64,000 nucleotides of DNA, from contig DASZVA010000003.1 of the NCBI GenBank assembly GCA_035547395.1, positions 91,688 to 155,687 on the forward strand. The letters are read 5' to 3'. The translations under genes and the position numbers were made by a program. Of the stretch, positions 56,618 through 62,432 are shown one piece after another (positions within the stretch are counted from its first letter, which is position 1; each line of letters opens with the position of its first letter). The notes under the pieces were generated by a model. It was not told the DNA's origin, ran no database searches, and saw only the letters and a list, made by a program, of their open reading frames with translations. This stretch comes from CALREJ01 sp035547395. GTDB taxonomy: Bacteria > Patescibacteriota > Gracilibacteria > Peribacterales > Peribacteraceae.

Positions 56618-58170
56618 TGCTGCGGGGAAACAAGCGTCTGCACCGGAGTGTACGTGTAATCCTTGCCCAACAGAATGGAAATGTTTTCGGTGGTTCCAGA
56701 CCCCGTTTGCGCGCCGCTTCCTTCGGCGGGGATCAGCGACAGAGGGATTTTGAGCATGTTCGACAGGAACGTGGCTTTGTCCCTGGCGGCTTCCGGCGCC
56801 TGGATGATCGAGTCGGGCCGGCGCTGGCTTTTGTCGGCGTTGGCGACGGTTGCGGGCACGAAGTCAAACCGCGTGAGCTCTCCGCCGAGTTTGCCGGCGA
56901 GCCCCGGCTTGGCGCCGGCATTGAGCACGTCGATCGGGGTTTTGTCGACGTAAGGCGTGCGCTCGTTGACGAGCATATTCACGAGGATATCGATTTGCTT
57001 CCAGGTAATCGGCGTCGGCGGGATCGACACCGGCAGCAGGACCGATGCGCCGTTGAACTGGTTGCGCGGCGGCGTGTAGAGCAGTCCGCCCGGAGAGGGA
57101 ATGGTGTTGTAGAGACCGTTCTGGTCATTGAGCTGCAGCGAGATGATGTTGTCCTGCTGGATCTGGCTGCCGAGGTTGGCGAGGCTGAGCATGTCGCGAA
57201 CGGTCAGCGTCGTCTCCACATGATCTTTCAAAATATTCAGCAGCGACAGGATGTCATTGGGCTTAGTAAGGACCCCCTGCGTCTTCACTTTCGTCTCGAC
57301 CGCCTTGATGATCTGCTGCTGGCGGCGGGACCTGTCAAAGTCGCTGGTCGAGTGGCGGCTGCGCGCATATTCCAGCGCCGTCTCGCCGTCCATGTGCTGG
57401 AGTCCCGCCGGAATGTCGATCGTGCCGTATGTCGTTTCCGTCACGGGATATTGGGTATCAATCAGCTCCGTCGGAACGTCGACATCGACGCCGCCGATTG
57501 CGTCCACCGCCTGGGTAAATCCGCTGAAATCCAGGATCGCGACGTCATGGATCTGGATGCCGAGCGCATTTCCCAGTTCGCTTGCCACCTCCTTCATCGA
57601 TGTGCTTGATGCTTGAGCGGCATCCATGCCCTGGCCGATCAGCTTGTCCTTATAATCACGATACATCGTGTTGATGCGGCCTTTGCCCATGTGCTGGGTG
57701 CTCAGCAGGTAGAGATCGCGTGGAATAGAGAACATGACGACGCTGTGCGTCTTCGGATCGATACTGGCAATCATGATTGTATCCGTCAGATCGACGCCGT
57801 CGTGGTTGGCGTCGCCGCGGCCCAGCAGCAGAATGTTCGTGTGGCCGTACTGGTCGGTGGGAAGCGTGGATCCCGCGATCGACGCAATGCTGTGAATATT
57901 GAGGATCTTGAGTGACACGAGCGCCTTGGCCGTTTCTGCAAACAAAATCGCCGCGCATAGAATGGCGACGAGGATCACCAGAATGCGTTTGAGCAGGTTG
58001 GTGCGTGCACGCTCTTCTTTCTCCTTCTTCACTTTTTGCTGCCTGGCACGCAAAAATTCCCATGCCGTCATCACCGGGCCGCTGAGCTTCAGCGCGGTCA
58101 GAGCGATTCGCTTCCACGGAATCTTCCGCCGTTTTTTGTCATCGGCTAAACGCCGCACGGTAAACGACAT
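56614..58170 (-). CDS. LytR-CpsA-Psr family protein with LytR_C domain
   Basis: 518 residues. A basic cytoplasmic N-terminus (1-60) precedes one membrane helix (LLKRILVILVAILCAAILFAETAKAL). The LCP catalytic domain follows: TNILLLGRGDANHDGVDLTDTIMIASIDPKTHSVVMFSIPRDLYL, GRINTMYRDY, LDFSGFTQAVDAIGGVDVDVP, HMDGETALEYARSRHSTSDFDRSRRQQQIIKA. A C-terminal LytR_C domain (about 400-485) and a short tail complete it. LCP enzymes attach anionic glycopolymers to peptidoglycan or proteins. Preceded by a telomere-like repeat. Confidence 0.93.
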   Translation of the reverse strand: MSFTVRRLADDKKRRKIPWKRIALTALKLSGPVMTAWEFLRARQQKVKKEKEERARTNLLKRILVILVAILCAAILFAETAKALVSLKILNIHSIASIAGSTLPTDQYGHTNILLLGRGDANHDGVDLTDTIMIASIDPKTHSVVMFSIPRDLYLLSTQHMGKGRINTMYRDYKDKLIGQGMDAAQASSTSMKEVASELGNALGIQIHDVAILDFSGFTQAVDAIGGVDVDVPTELIDTQYPVTETTYGTIDIPAGLQHMDGETALEYARSRHSTSDFDRSRRQQQIIKAVETKVKTQGVLTKPNDILSLLNILKDHVETTLTVRDMLSLANLGSQIQQDNIISLQLNDQNGLYNTIPSPGGLLYTPPRNQFNGASVLLPVSIPPTPITWKQIDILVNMLVNERTPYVDKTPIDVLNAGAKPGLAGKLGGELTRFDFVPATVANADKSQRRPDSIIQAPEAARDKATFLSNMLKIPLSLIPAEGSGAQTGSGTTENISILLGKDYTYTPVQTLVSPQQ

Positions 58171-58182
58171 GCGGTCGTGAGT

Positions 58183-58214
58183 ATAGGGCTAGGGTTAGGG
58201 ATAGGGCTAGGGGA
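58183..58214. repeat. AGGGCTAGGGTTAGGG telomere-like tract before LCP gene
   Basis: TAGGGCTAGGGTTAGGGATA and GGGCTAGGGG, ending about 13 bases before the LCP start on the minus strand. Confidence 0.8.
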
Positions 58215-58227
58215 TCTTTAGAAAAAG

Positions 58228-58312
58228 AGTACGAGGATTACGAGGACTACAAGGATGATGGTGCAGGTTCGTGTTCTTTGTCATCCTCATCATCTTTGTC
58301 TGCTTTGTCATC
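58228..58312. repeat. GAGGATTACGAGGA / TCATCCTCATC inverted tract
   Basis: Left: GTACGAGGATTACGAGGACT and ACAAGGATGATG. Right: GTCATCCTCATCATCTTTGT and GCTTTGTCATCCTCAT. The arms are imperfectly complementary, giving a hairpin before the DUF1624 stop. Confidence 0.6.
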
Positions 58313-58313
58313 C

Positions 58314-59036
58314 TCATACATTCCATGGTCCCAGCGTCAGCAACAAAATGCCGATCAATACTGGCTGATGCAGCAGATAGATGATGAGCGCGTGACGACC
58401 GGGGAGAGTGGCGAGTGGTAAGTGGCGAGTGATCAGTGATGGGAGTTGATTTCTCCACTGAAGTTTGCGGATGTAAAAGGTTTGTCCGATGACGAGACCG
58501 ATGAGGATGGTCCCGAACCAGGGAATGAGCGGGAAGTAGTCGACAGTCGCGAAATCCGGTGGCATGAACCCGAGCGGAAGCAGGAGTCCCGTCGGGAGCG
58601 TTTGCTCTGCGACGAACGGTCCCGCGATGATCAAAGCAATCGCGATGAGCAGGTTCCAGAGTCTCAGTCGTACGAAAAGCGGAAGCAGCAGGATCGAGAC
58701 GCCGATCATGTGCAGGACGCCGAATCGCACGAACGTCTGCGCATCGACGATGTAGGTGACGATCGAGACCAGACATCCGCAGCCGATCACGAAGAGTCCG
58801 CGCTTCAGATATTTGGGCCAGCGTTTCTCCGCCGGCGTGCGATCATACGAGATCGCGAAACTGATGCCCACAAGCAGCAGAAACAGATTGGCGACAATTC
58901 TCTCGAGCACCATCCATCCGCCGTGCAGCACGTCGAGATCGAAGCCGTAGTAGGACTGCAGATCAAAGCCTCCGTGGTACACGATCATGCCGAGGACGGC
59001 AGCCGTACGGAGAAGATCGAGTTCGGAGTAACGCAT
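58314..59036 (-). CDS. DUF1624 membrane protein (heparan-alpha-glucosaminide N-acetyltransferase-like)
   Basis: 240 residues from MRYSELDLLRTAAVLGMIVYH. About seven helices with the acyltransferase pattern: ELDLLRTAAVLGMIVYHGGFD (RxxAVxxM..H), VANLFLLLVGISFAIS, LFVIGCGCLVSIVTYIVD, VRFGVLHMIGVSILLLPLFV and GRHALIIYLLHQPVLIG. The family transfers acetyl groups across a membrane to glycans in animals; bacterial roles are uncertain. An in-frame repeat (58407-58443, GTGGCGAGTGG units) inserts SLITRHLPLATL before the last helix. The frame to 59057 is longer but reads repeat. Confidence 0.85.
   Translation of the reverse strand: MRYSELDLLRTAAVLGMIVYHGGFDLQSYYGFDLDVLHGGWMVLERIVANLFLLLVGISFAISYDRTPAEKRWPKYLKRGLFVIGCGCLVSIVTYIVDAQTFVRFGVLHMIGVSILLLPLFVRLRLWNLLIAIALIIAGPFVAEQTLPTGLLLPLGFMPPDFATVDYFPLIPWFGTILIGLVIGQTFYIRKLQWRNQLPSLITRHLPLATLPGRHALIIYLLHQPVLIGILLLTLGPWNV
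58407..58443. repeat. GAGTGGTAAGTGGCGAGTG repeat inside DUF1624 gene
   Basis: GAGTGGCGAGTGGTAAGTGG and CGAGTGATCAGTGATG units. Encodes ITRHLPLAT on the minus strand, in the loop before the last helix. Confidence 0.7.
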
Positions 59037-59111
59037 CAGGGCTAGGCTATAGGGCAAGGGCTAGGAAAAATTATTTTCATATTCATCCTAGCCCTAACCC
59101 TAGCCCTAACC
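59037..59111. repeat. Telomere-like CCTAGCCCTAACCC tract in DUF1624 leader
   Basis: CAGGGCTAGGCTATAGGGCA and AGGGCTAGG at the left, CATCCTAGCCCTAACCC and TAGCCCTAACCC at the right, inverted around AAAAATTATTTTCATATT. Fills the gap between two minus-strand genes. Confidence 0.8.
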
Positions 59112-59534
59112 CTACCTCTTCGGCCACAGCATCCACGTCGTCGCGAGCAGAAGAATCAAAGCGATGAGACGCAGAAGCGGCAGGAACGGTGCGAGGAACG
59201 TCAGAATGATTCCGAGTCCAAAGAGCGATGCCGGGAGCACCAGACACACGGGGCAGAGGAGCGTGACCGCGCCGATGATGCCCGCGACGCCCGTCGCGCG
59301 CTTGGTGCCGACGGGGCAGGTGCCCATTTTCATGCTCCACGTCGCAAGACCCGCATTGAACGACAGCAGCAGTCCGAGCACGATCGTGAAGAGGATGTCC
59401 GTCTGCGTCGCGGACGGCCGCGGCAGAGAGGGGAGAAAGGAGAGCAGGTCAAGTTCCCATGCAAAGAAGACGCCCACGATGAGAAGCGTGACGATGAACG
59501 GAATCCAGAAGAGCGATGATCGGAAGACGCGCAT
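59112..59534 (-). CDS. Small membrane protein, metal-handling type (with Cys pairs)
   Basis: 140 residues from MRVFRSSLFWIPFIVTLLIVGVFF. Four hydrophobic helices; residues around TWSMKMGTCPVGTKRATGVAGIIGAVTLLCPVCLVLP carry CxxxG and CPVC pairs, reminiscent of MerT/DsbD-like transport proteins. It starts two bases after the Cys-rich gene's stop, so they form an operon. Metal or thiol transport is inferred from Cys content and partner only. Confidence 0.7.
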   Translation of the reverse strand: MRVFRSSLFWIPFIVTLLIVGVFFAWELDLLSFLPSLPRPSATQTDILFTIVLGLLLSFNAGLATWSMKMGTCPVGTKRATGVAGIIGAVTLLCPVCLVLPASLFGLGIILTFLAPFLPLLRLIALILLLATTWMLWPKR

Positions 59535-59536
59535 GA

Positions 59537-59776
59537 TCAGACGGTGTGTCCGCAATTACCCGGACAGTCTTTACTGCACGCGCCCGACGCGCAAGAGGGA
59601 TTCTTGTCACAGTCGCCGCTTTTGCAGATTTGCTTATGCATCGGGCATTGATACATGCCGGCGAACGCTTCCTCTCCGTGGTTTGCCACCACGAAACTGT
59701 AGCCGACGACGAGTCCGGCGATGCCGATTGTCACCGCCAGCCACGGACCGCGAAACGAAGTCTGCTTGTTTTTCAT
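59537..59776 (-). CDS. Small membrane-anchored Cys-rich protein with CPMH motif
   Basis: 79 residues. One N-terminal helix (WLAVTIGIAGLVVGYSFVV) is followed by a soluble tail with nine Cys: MYQCPMHKQICKSGDCDKNPSCASGACSKDCPGNCGHTV. The YxCPMH start matches the heavy-metal-binding domain found in CusB/CopB-type proteins, and the rest resembles a metallothionein-like metal sponge. Preceded by a promoter with TATAAT at 59786-59791 (minus strand). Likely binds Cu, Zn or Hg at the membrane; no enzyme present. Confidence 0.75.
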   Translation of the reverse strand: MKNKQTSFRGPWLAVTIGIAGLVVGYSFVVANHGEEAFAGMYQCPMHKQICKSGDCDKNPSCASGACSKDCPGNCGHTV

Positions 59777-59785
59777 GACGTCTCT

Positions 59786-59814
59786 ATTATAGCATTTTTC
59801 AGCTGTTTTCTGAA
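59786..59814 (-). promoter_or_regulatory. Promoter of Cys-rich operon
   Basis: Minus strand: TATAAT (59786-59791) with TTCAGA 17 bases upstream (59809-59814). The ATG is 10 bases past the -10, so the mRNA would be nearly leaderless. Confidence 0.5.
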
Positions 59815-59816
59815 TA

Positions 59817-59844
59817 TCAAAAAACGTCCACCAGAGGCGGACGT
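59817..59844 (-). terminator. Intrinsic terminator of zinc-ribbon gene
   Basis: ACGTCCGCC and GGTGGACGT arms around TCT on the minus strand, followed by TTTTTTGA. Confidence 0.75.
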
Positions 59845-59869
59845 CCTTTGTCTGTGAGAGAACGATGAC

Positions 59870-60154
59870 TTACGCCATCGCGCCTTGCTTCGCCATGAAG
59901 CAGGCCTTGCACAGCACCGGCTTGCCGCCCTCCTCAACGGGGCGCGGCTTGAACGGCACCTGGCACTGCGCACCGCACTGGGCGCACACTGCATCGTGCA
60001 TCTCTCGTGTACCGCGTTCGTTCTTGCGGGCAGCCCGGCAATCCTTGCAGCGCTGGGGAGCGCTCAAGTTCTTGCTGGCGTAGAATTCCTGCTCACCTTC
60101 GGTGAACGTGAATTCTTTACCGCAGTCGCGGCAGGTAAGCTGTTGATCAGCCAT
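59870..60154 (-). CDS. Double zinc-ribbon protein
   Basis: 94 residues from MADQQLTCRDCGKEFTFT. Ribbon 1: CRDCGKEF ... RCKDCRAARK (CxxC-x~25-CxxC, zf-trcl type). Ribbon 2: CAQCGAQCQVPFKP ... VLCKACFMAKQGAMA (CxxCG and CxxC). Such proteins are frequent in CPR and related genomes; DNA/RNA or protein binding is presumed. The frame to 60253 is longer but starts in repeat-like spacer. Own terminator just downstream. Confidence 0.85.
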   Translation of the reverse strand: MADQQLTCRDCGKEFTFTEGEQEFYASKNLSAPQRCKDCRAARKNERGTREMHDAVCAQCGAQCQVPFKPRPVEEGGKPVLCKACFMAKQGAMA

Positions 60155-60435
60155 ACGAGATAAAGAAAAGAAAATAAGGACAGGTACCTTGTTCTGATTT
60201 CTCGTGTGACCGATACGACAGTGACGAAGGACGCTGTAAGGGGAAGTGTACACGGATCTTTGGATATGTCAATGGGGCATTTGGCTGCGTTTGCCGGGAA
60301 TTGAATGTCTGCTTGCCAATGGTAGAGACGGGCGAATCGCACGTCTCTACGGGCATGGTGTGTATGGTTTTTCCCCGATGCATCATAAAAGGGCGTTGCA
60401 GCGCAACGCCCCTACAGTGTGTTCAATCGATGTTC
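60155..60435. repeat. 281-base spacer with two strong hairpin repeats
   Basis: Contains GTAGAGACG/CGTCTCTAC (60322-60350) and GGGCGTTGC/GCAACGCCC (60391-60411). The latter may terminate rplL (minus strand) but lacks a clear T run. Both are of a type widely seen as short palindromes in environmental genomes. No gene seen. Confidence 0.65.
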
Positions 60436-60837
60436 TTATTTCAGCGTCACCTTTGCGCCGGCCTCCTCGAGCTTCTTCTTCATCTCTTCGGCATCGGCCT
60501 TGGCCACGCCTTCCTTGATCACCTTCGGCGCGCCGTCGACGGCTGCCTTGGCATCGCCGAGGGCAAGACCCGTGATTTCGCGGACCACCTTGATGACGGC
60601 GATCTTCTGTCCGCCGGCTTCCGTGAGCTCGACGTTATAAGACGACTTCTCCTCGGCTGCACCGCCGCCTTCACCGCCGGCGGGAGCTGCTGCCATGGCG
60701 ACTGCCGGAGCCGCGGAAATACCGTAGACTTCTTCCATGTACTTAACGACGTTGTTCAGAGAAACAACGTTGAGCTTTTCGAGGGCGTCAATGACGGCCT
60801 GCTCCTCTTTGCTCAGTGTGACTGTTGCATCTGCCAT
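60436..60837 (-). CDS. rplL: 50S ribosomal protein bL12 (L7/L12)
   Basis: 133 residues. An N-terminal dimerisation helix (VTLSKEEQAVIDALEKLNVVSLNNVVKYMEEVYG), an Ala/Gly/Glu-rich hinge (about 40-60) and the C-terminal domain SYNVELTEAGGQKIAVIKVVREITGLALGDAKAAVDGAPKVIKEGV that recruits GTPases. It is the last gene of an rplJ-rplL operon. Confidence 0.97.
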   Translation of the reverse strand: MADATVTLSKEEQAVIDALEKLNVVSLNNVVKYMEEVYGISAAPAVAMAAAPAGGEGGGAAEEKSSYNVELTEAGGQKIAVIKVVREITGLALGDAKAAVDGAPKVIKEGVAKADAEEMKKKLEEAGAKVTLK

Positions 60838-60873
60838 GATAAAAAGGGGGAAAGGAGGGAAAGAAAAAAGAAA

Positions 60874-61587
60874 TTATGACGGGGTTGATTCGGATGCTTC
60901 CTCCTTCGCTGAAGCTTCGGCGGACAGGTCAGGAGAAGCGGGGGATTCGGGTTGTGAGTCGGAGGCGGGAGTTTCCGCTGCTGGTGCAGCCTCGGCCGCG
61001 GGAGCTGTTTCAGCAGGAGCTTCAGCAGCAGGGGTGGCGACAGTTGTCTGTGCGGACGTCGAGACGCCGCCTTTCTTGGCGAGTTCCGACGTAGCCACGG
61101 CAAACGAGCGCAGTGGGGAATTGATCATGGATGCGAAACTCCTGAGCGGCGACTGGAGCATGCCGGCGAATATGCCGAGCAGTTGCTGACGGTTCGGCAT
61201 CTTGGCAAATGCCATCGCTTCGGCCTTGGAGAGGAGTTTTCCGTCGAACAAGCCGCCGATCAGCTCCACCTGGGGGTGATCCTTGCCATATTTGAATGCG
61301 ACCTGTGCGCCGGTCATGGGGTCCTCGAAGCTGAAGATGCAGGCGACCGCGCCGTCCATCGTCTTTTCATCGAGATCGGGCAAGCCAAGATCTTTGGCGG
61401 CCAGCTGCATGAGCGTTTTCTTGGCGACCTTCATCTCCGCCTTGGAATCCTTGAGCTTCTGGCGTAAATCGGAGACGTCCGCGACGGTGAGTCCGATGTA
61501 GTGGGCGAACATCACGGAGCTGCTCTTCTGCATTTTGTCCTTGAGCTCGCTCAGCTGCTCTGCCTTCTGTGCCTTGGTAAGTGCCAT
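60874..61587 (-). CDS. rplJ: 50S ribosomal protein uL10 with long acidic tail
   Basis: 237 residues, against about 165-175 usually. The core (LTKAQKAEQLSELKDKMQKSSSVMFAHYIGLTVADVSDLRQKLKDSKAEMKVAKKTLMQLAAKDLG... and the helix binding bL12) is normal. A 65-residue tail of Ala/Pro/Glu/Ser repeats follows and ends SPDLSAEASAKEEASESTPS. That last part is encoded by a GCCGAAGCTTCAGCGAAGGA palindromic repeat (60899-60930). uL10 anchors the bL12 stalk and represses its own mRNA via the leader upstream. Confidence 0.95.
   Translation of the reverse strand: MALTKAQKAEQLSELKDKMQKSSSVMFAHYIGLTVADVSDLRQKLKDSKAEMKVAKKTLMQLAAKDLGLPDLDEKTMDGAVACIFSFEDPMTGAQVAFKYGKDHPQVELIGGLFDGKLLSKAEAMAFAKMPNRQQLLGIFAGMLQSPLRSFASMINSPLRSFAVATSELAKKGGVSTSAQTTVATPAAEAPAETAPAAEAAPAAETPASDSQPESPASPDLSAEASAKEEASESTPS
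60899..60930. repeat. Palindromic element in the rplJ tail
   Basis: TCCTTCGCTGAAGCTTCGGC with a central GAAGCTTC. It encodes SAEASAKEE. Similar in design to the CCGCC...GGCGG insertion in valS. Confidence 0.6.
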
Positions 61588-61596
61588 GATAGAGAG

Positions 61597-61625
61597 GGTT
61601 AGGGTTAGGGTTGGGGCTGGGGTTA
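61597..61625. repeat. Telomere-like GGGTTAGGG tract before rplJ
   Basis: GGGTTAGGGTTAGGGTTGGG and GCTGGGGTTAG end about 9 bases from the rplJ start (minus strand), so CCCTAACCC forms the end of the leader. Confidence 0.8.
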
Positions 61626-61635
61626 GAAAACCATC

Positions 61636-61685
61636 GTGTCATGGTGAGGTGTCCCACGCATGCGGGGCCTCGAACCATGGCATAA
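61636..61685. repeat. GTGTCATGGTGAG-type dispersed repeat, copy 6
   Basis: GTGTCATGGTGAGGTGTCCC, GCATGCGGGGC, TCGAACCATGGCATA. Lies in the rplJ leader, just after the attenuator. Confidence 0.75.
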
Positions 61686-61825
61686 AAAAATCGTTGGTTC
61701 CCGTCCGGGAGACCAACGAGGCATACGGCACGAATCACCAAGCCGGAGCCGGATGAGCGATGCTGTGTGCCTCGGAGGGGCTTACCTTCGGACTGCGTCC
61801 TAATGCCCTCGGTCTTCGGACAGGC
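61684..61825 (-). promoter_or_regulatory. rplJL leader with L10-leader-like structure and attenuator
   Basis: On the minus strand the leader begins near 61823, contains a pairing-rich region (GTCCGAAGACCGAGGGC and GGACGCAGTCCGAAGG), and ends with a terminator hairpin TCGTTGGT/ACCAACGA plus seven T (61684-61719). This fits autoregulation of uL10 synthesis, where uL10 binding selects the terminated form. The exact L10-leader core was not aligned. Confidence 0.7.
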
Positions 61826-61829
61826 CCCT

Positions 61830-61857
61830 ATCATAGCCATAACAGAATTAGTGTCAA
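61830..61857 (-). promoter_or_regulatory. rplJL promoter
   Basis: TTGACA (61852-61857), 16 bases, TATGAT (61830-61835) on the minus strand; near consensus. Confidence 0.85.
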
Positions 61858-61865
61858 GGAAATGT

Positions 61866-61950
61866 CGGGTTAGGGTTGGGGTTGGGGTTAAAAAAGGTTA
61901 TTTTTGCCTTATCGAACCCTAACCCTAACCCTAACCCTAACCCTAACCCC
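61866..61950. repeat. Long telomere-like inverted tract, G-quadruplex-capable
   Basis: Plus strand GGGTTAGGGTTGGGGTTGGGG (61867-61888), then a T/A stretch, then about six CCCTAA units to 61950, ending two bases before the dtd ATG. Four or more G runs exist on each strand. Confidence 0.85.
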
Positions 61951-61952
61951 TC

Positions 61953-62378
61953 ATGCGTCTCCTTCTGCAGCGCGTCACACAGGCATCAGTTTCCGTTGAT
62001 GAAAAAGTTGTCGGAGCGATCGATGAAGGATACCTCGTCTTTCTGGGCGTCGTGAAAGGGGACGGCGAAGCCCAGGCGGTCTGGCTTGCTGAAAAAATCA
62101 TCAAATTGAAGCTCTTTGAGGAAAATAGCATGGATATCGTCCAGAAAGGCGGCTCGATTCTTGTCGTCTCGCAGTTCACGCTGGCGGCGCAAATCGAAAG
62201 CGGGACCAAGCCCGATTTCAGCAAGGCGGCCGCGGGTCCGGCGGCGCGGCCTCTTTATGAACTTTTCGTTCAAACTCTTCGCGATCGGGGTATTGCTGTC
62301 GAAACCGGCGTTTTCGGGGCGATGATGCAAGTCAGTCTCACCAACAGCGGTCCGTTCACGCTGTGTTTTGACCGCTGA
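61953..62378 (+). CDS. dtd: D-aminoacyl-tRNA deacylase
   Basis: 141 residues. MRLLLQRVTQASVSVDEKVVGAIDEGYLVFLGV at the N-terminus, the catalytic SQFTLAAQ, FSKAAAGPAARPLYE and the chirality-defining NSGPFTL (Gly-cis-Pro type) identify DTD1. It removes D-amino acids mischarged on tRNA. The start codon lies just after a telomere-like repeat. Confidence 0.96.
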   Translation: MRLLLQRVTQASVSVDEKVVGAIDEGYLVFLGVVKGDGEAQAVWLAEKIIKLKLFEENSMDIVQKGGSILVVSQFTLAAQIESGTKPDFSKAAAGPAARPLYELFVQTLRDRGIAVETGVFGAMMQVSLTNSGPFTLCFDR

Positions 62379-62394
62379 AAGTGTCAGAAAATCT

Positions 62395-62423
62395 CTGAAA
62401 AATGACAGAGGCTGTGGTATACT
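62395..62423 (+). promoter_or_regulatory. Putative RelA/SpoT gene promoter
   Basis: CTGAAA (62395-62400), 17 bases, TATACT (62418-62423). The ATG at 62433 is 10 bases past the -10, so a near-leaderless mRNA is implied. Confidence 0.5.
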
Positions 62424-62432
62424 CCCTCGACT

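Noticed and set aside
61866..61950. Eukaryotic telomere or contaminating eukaryotic DNA
   Set aside because: The tract lies between ordinary bacterial genes, is short and interspersed with CCCTAG variants, and recurs in several spacers.
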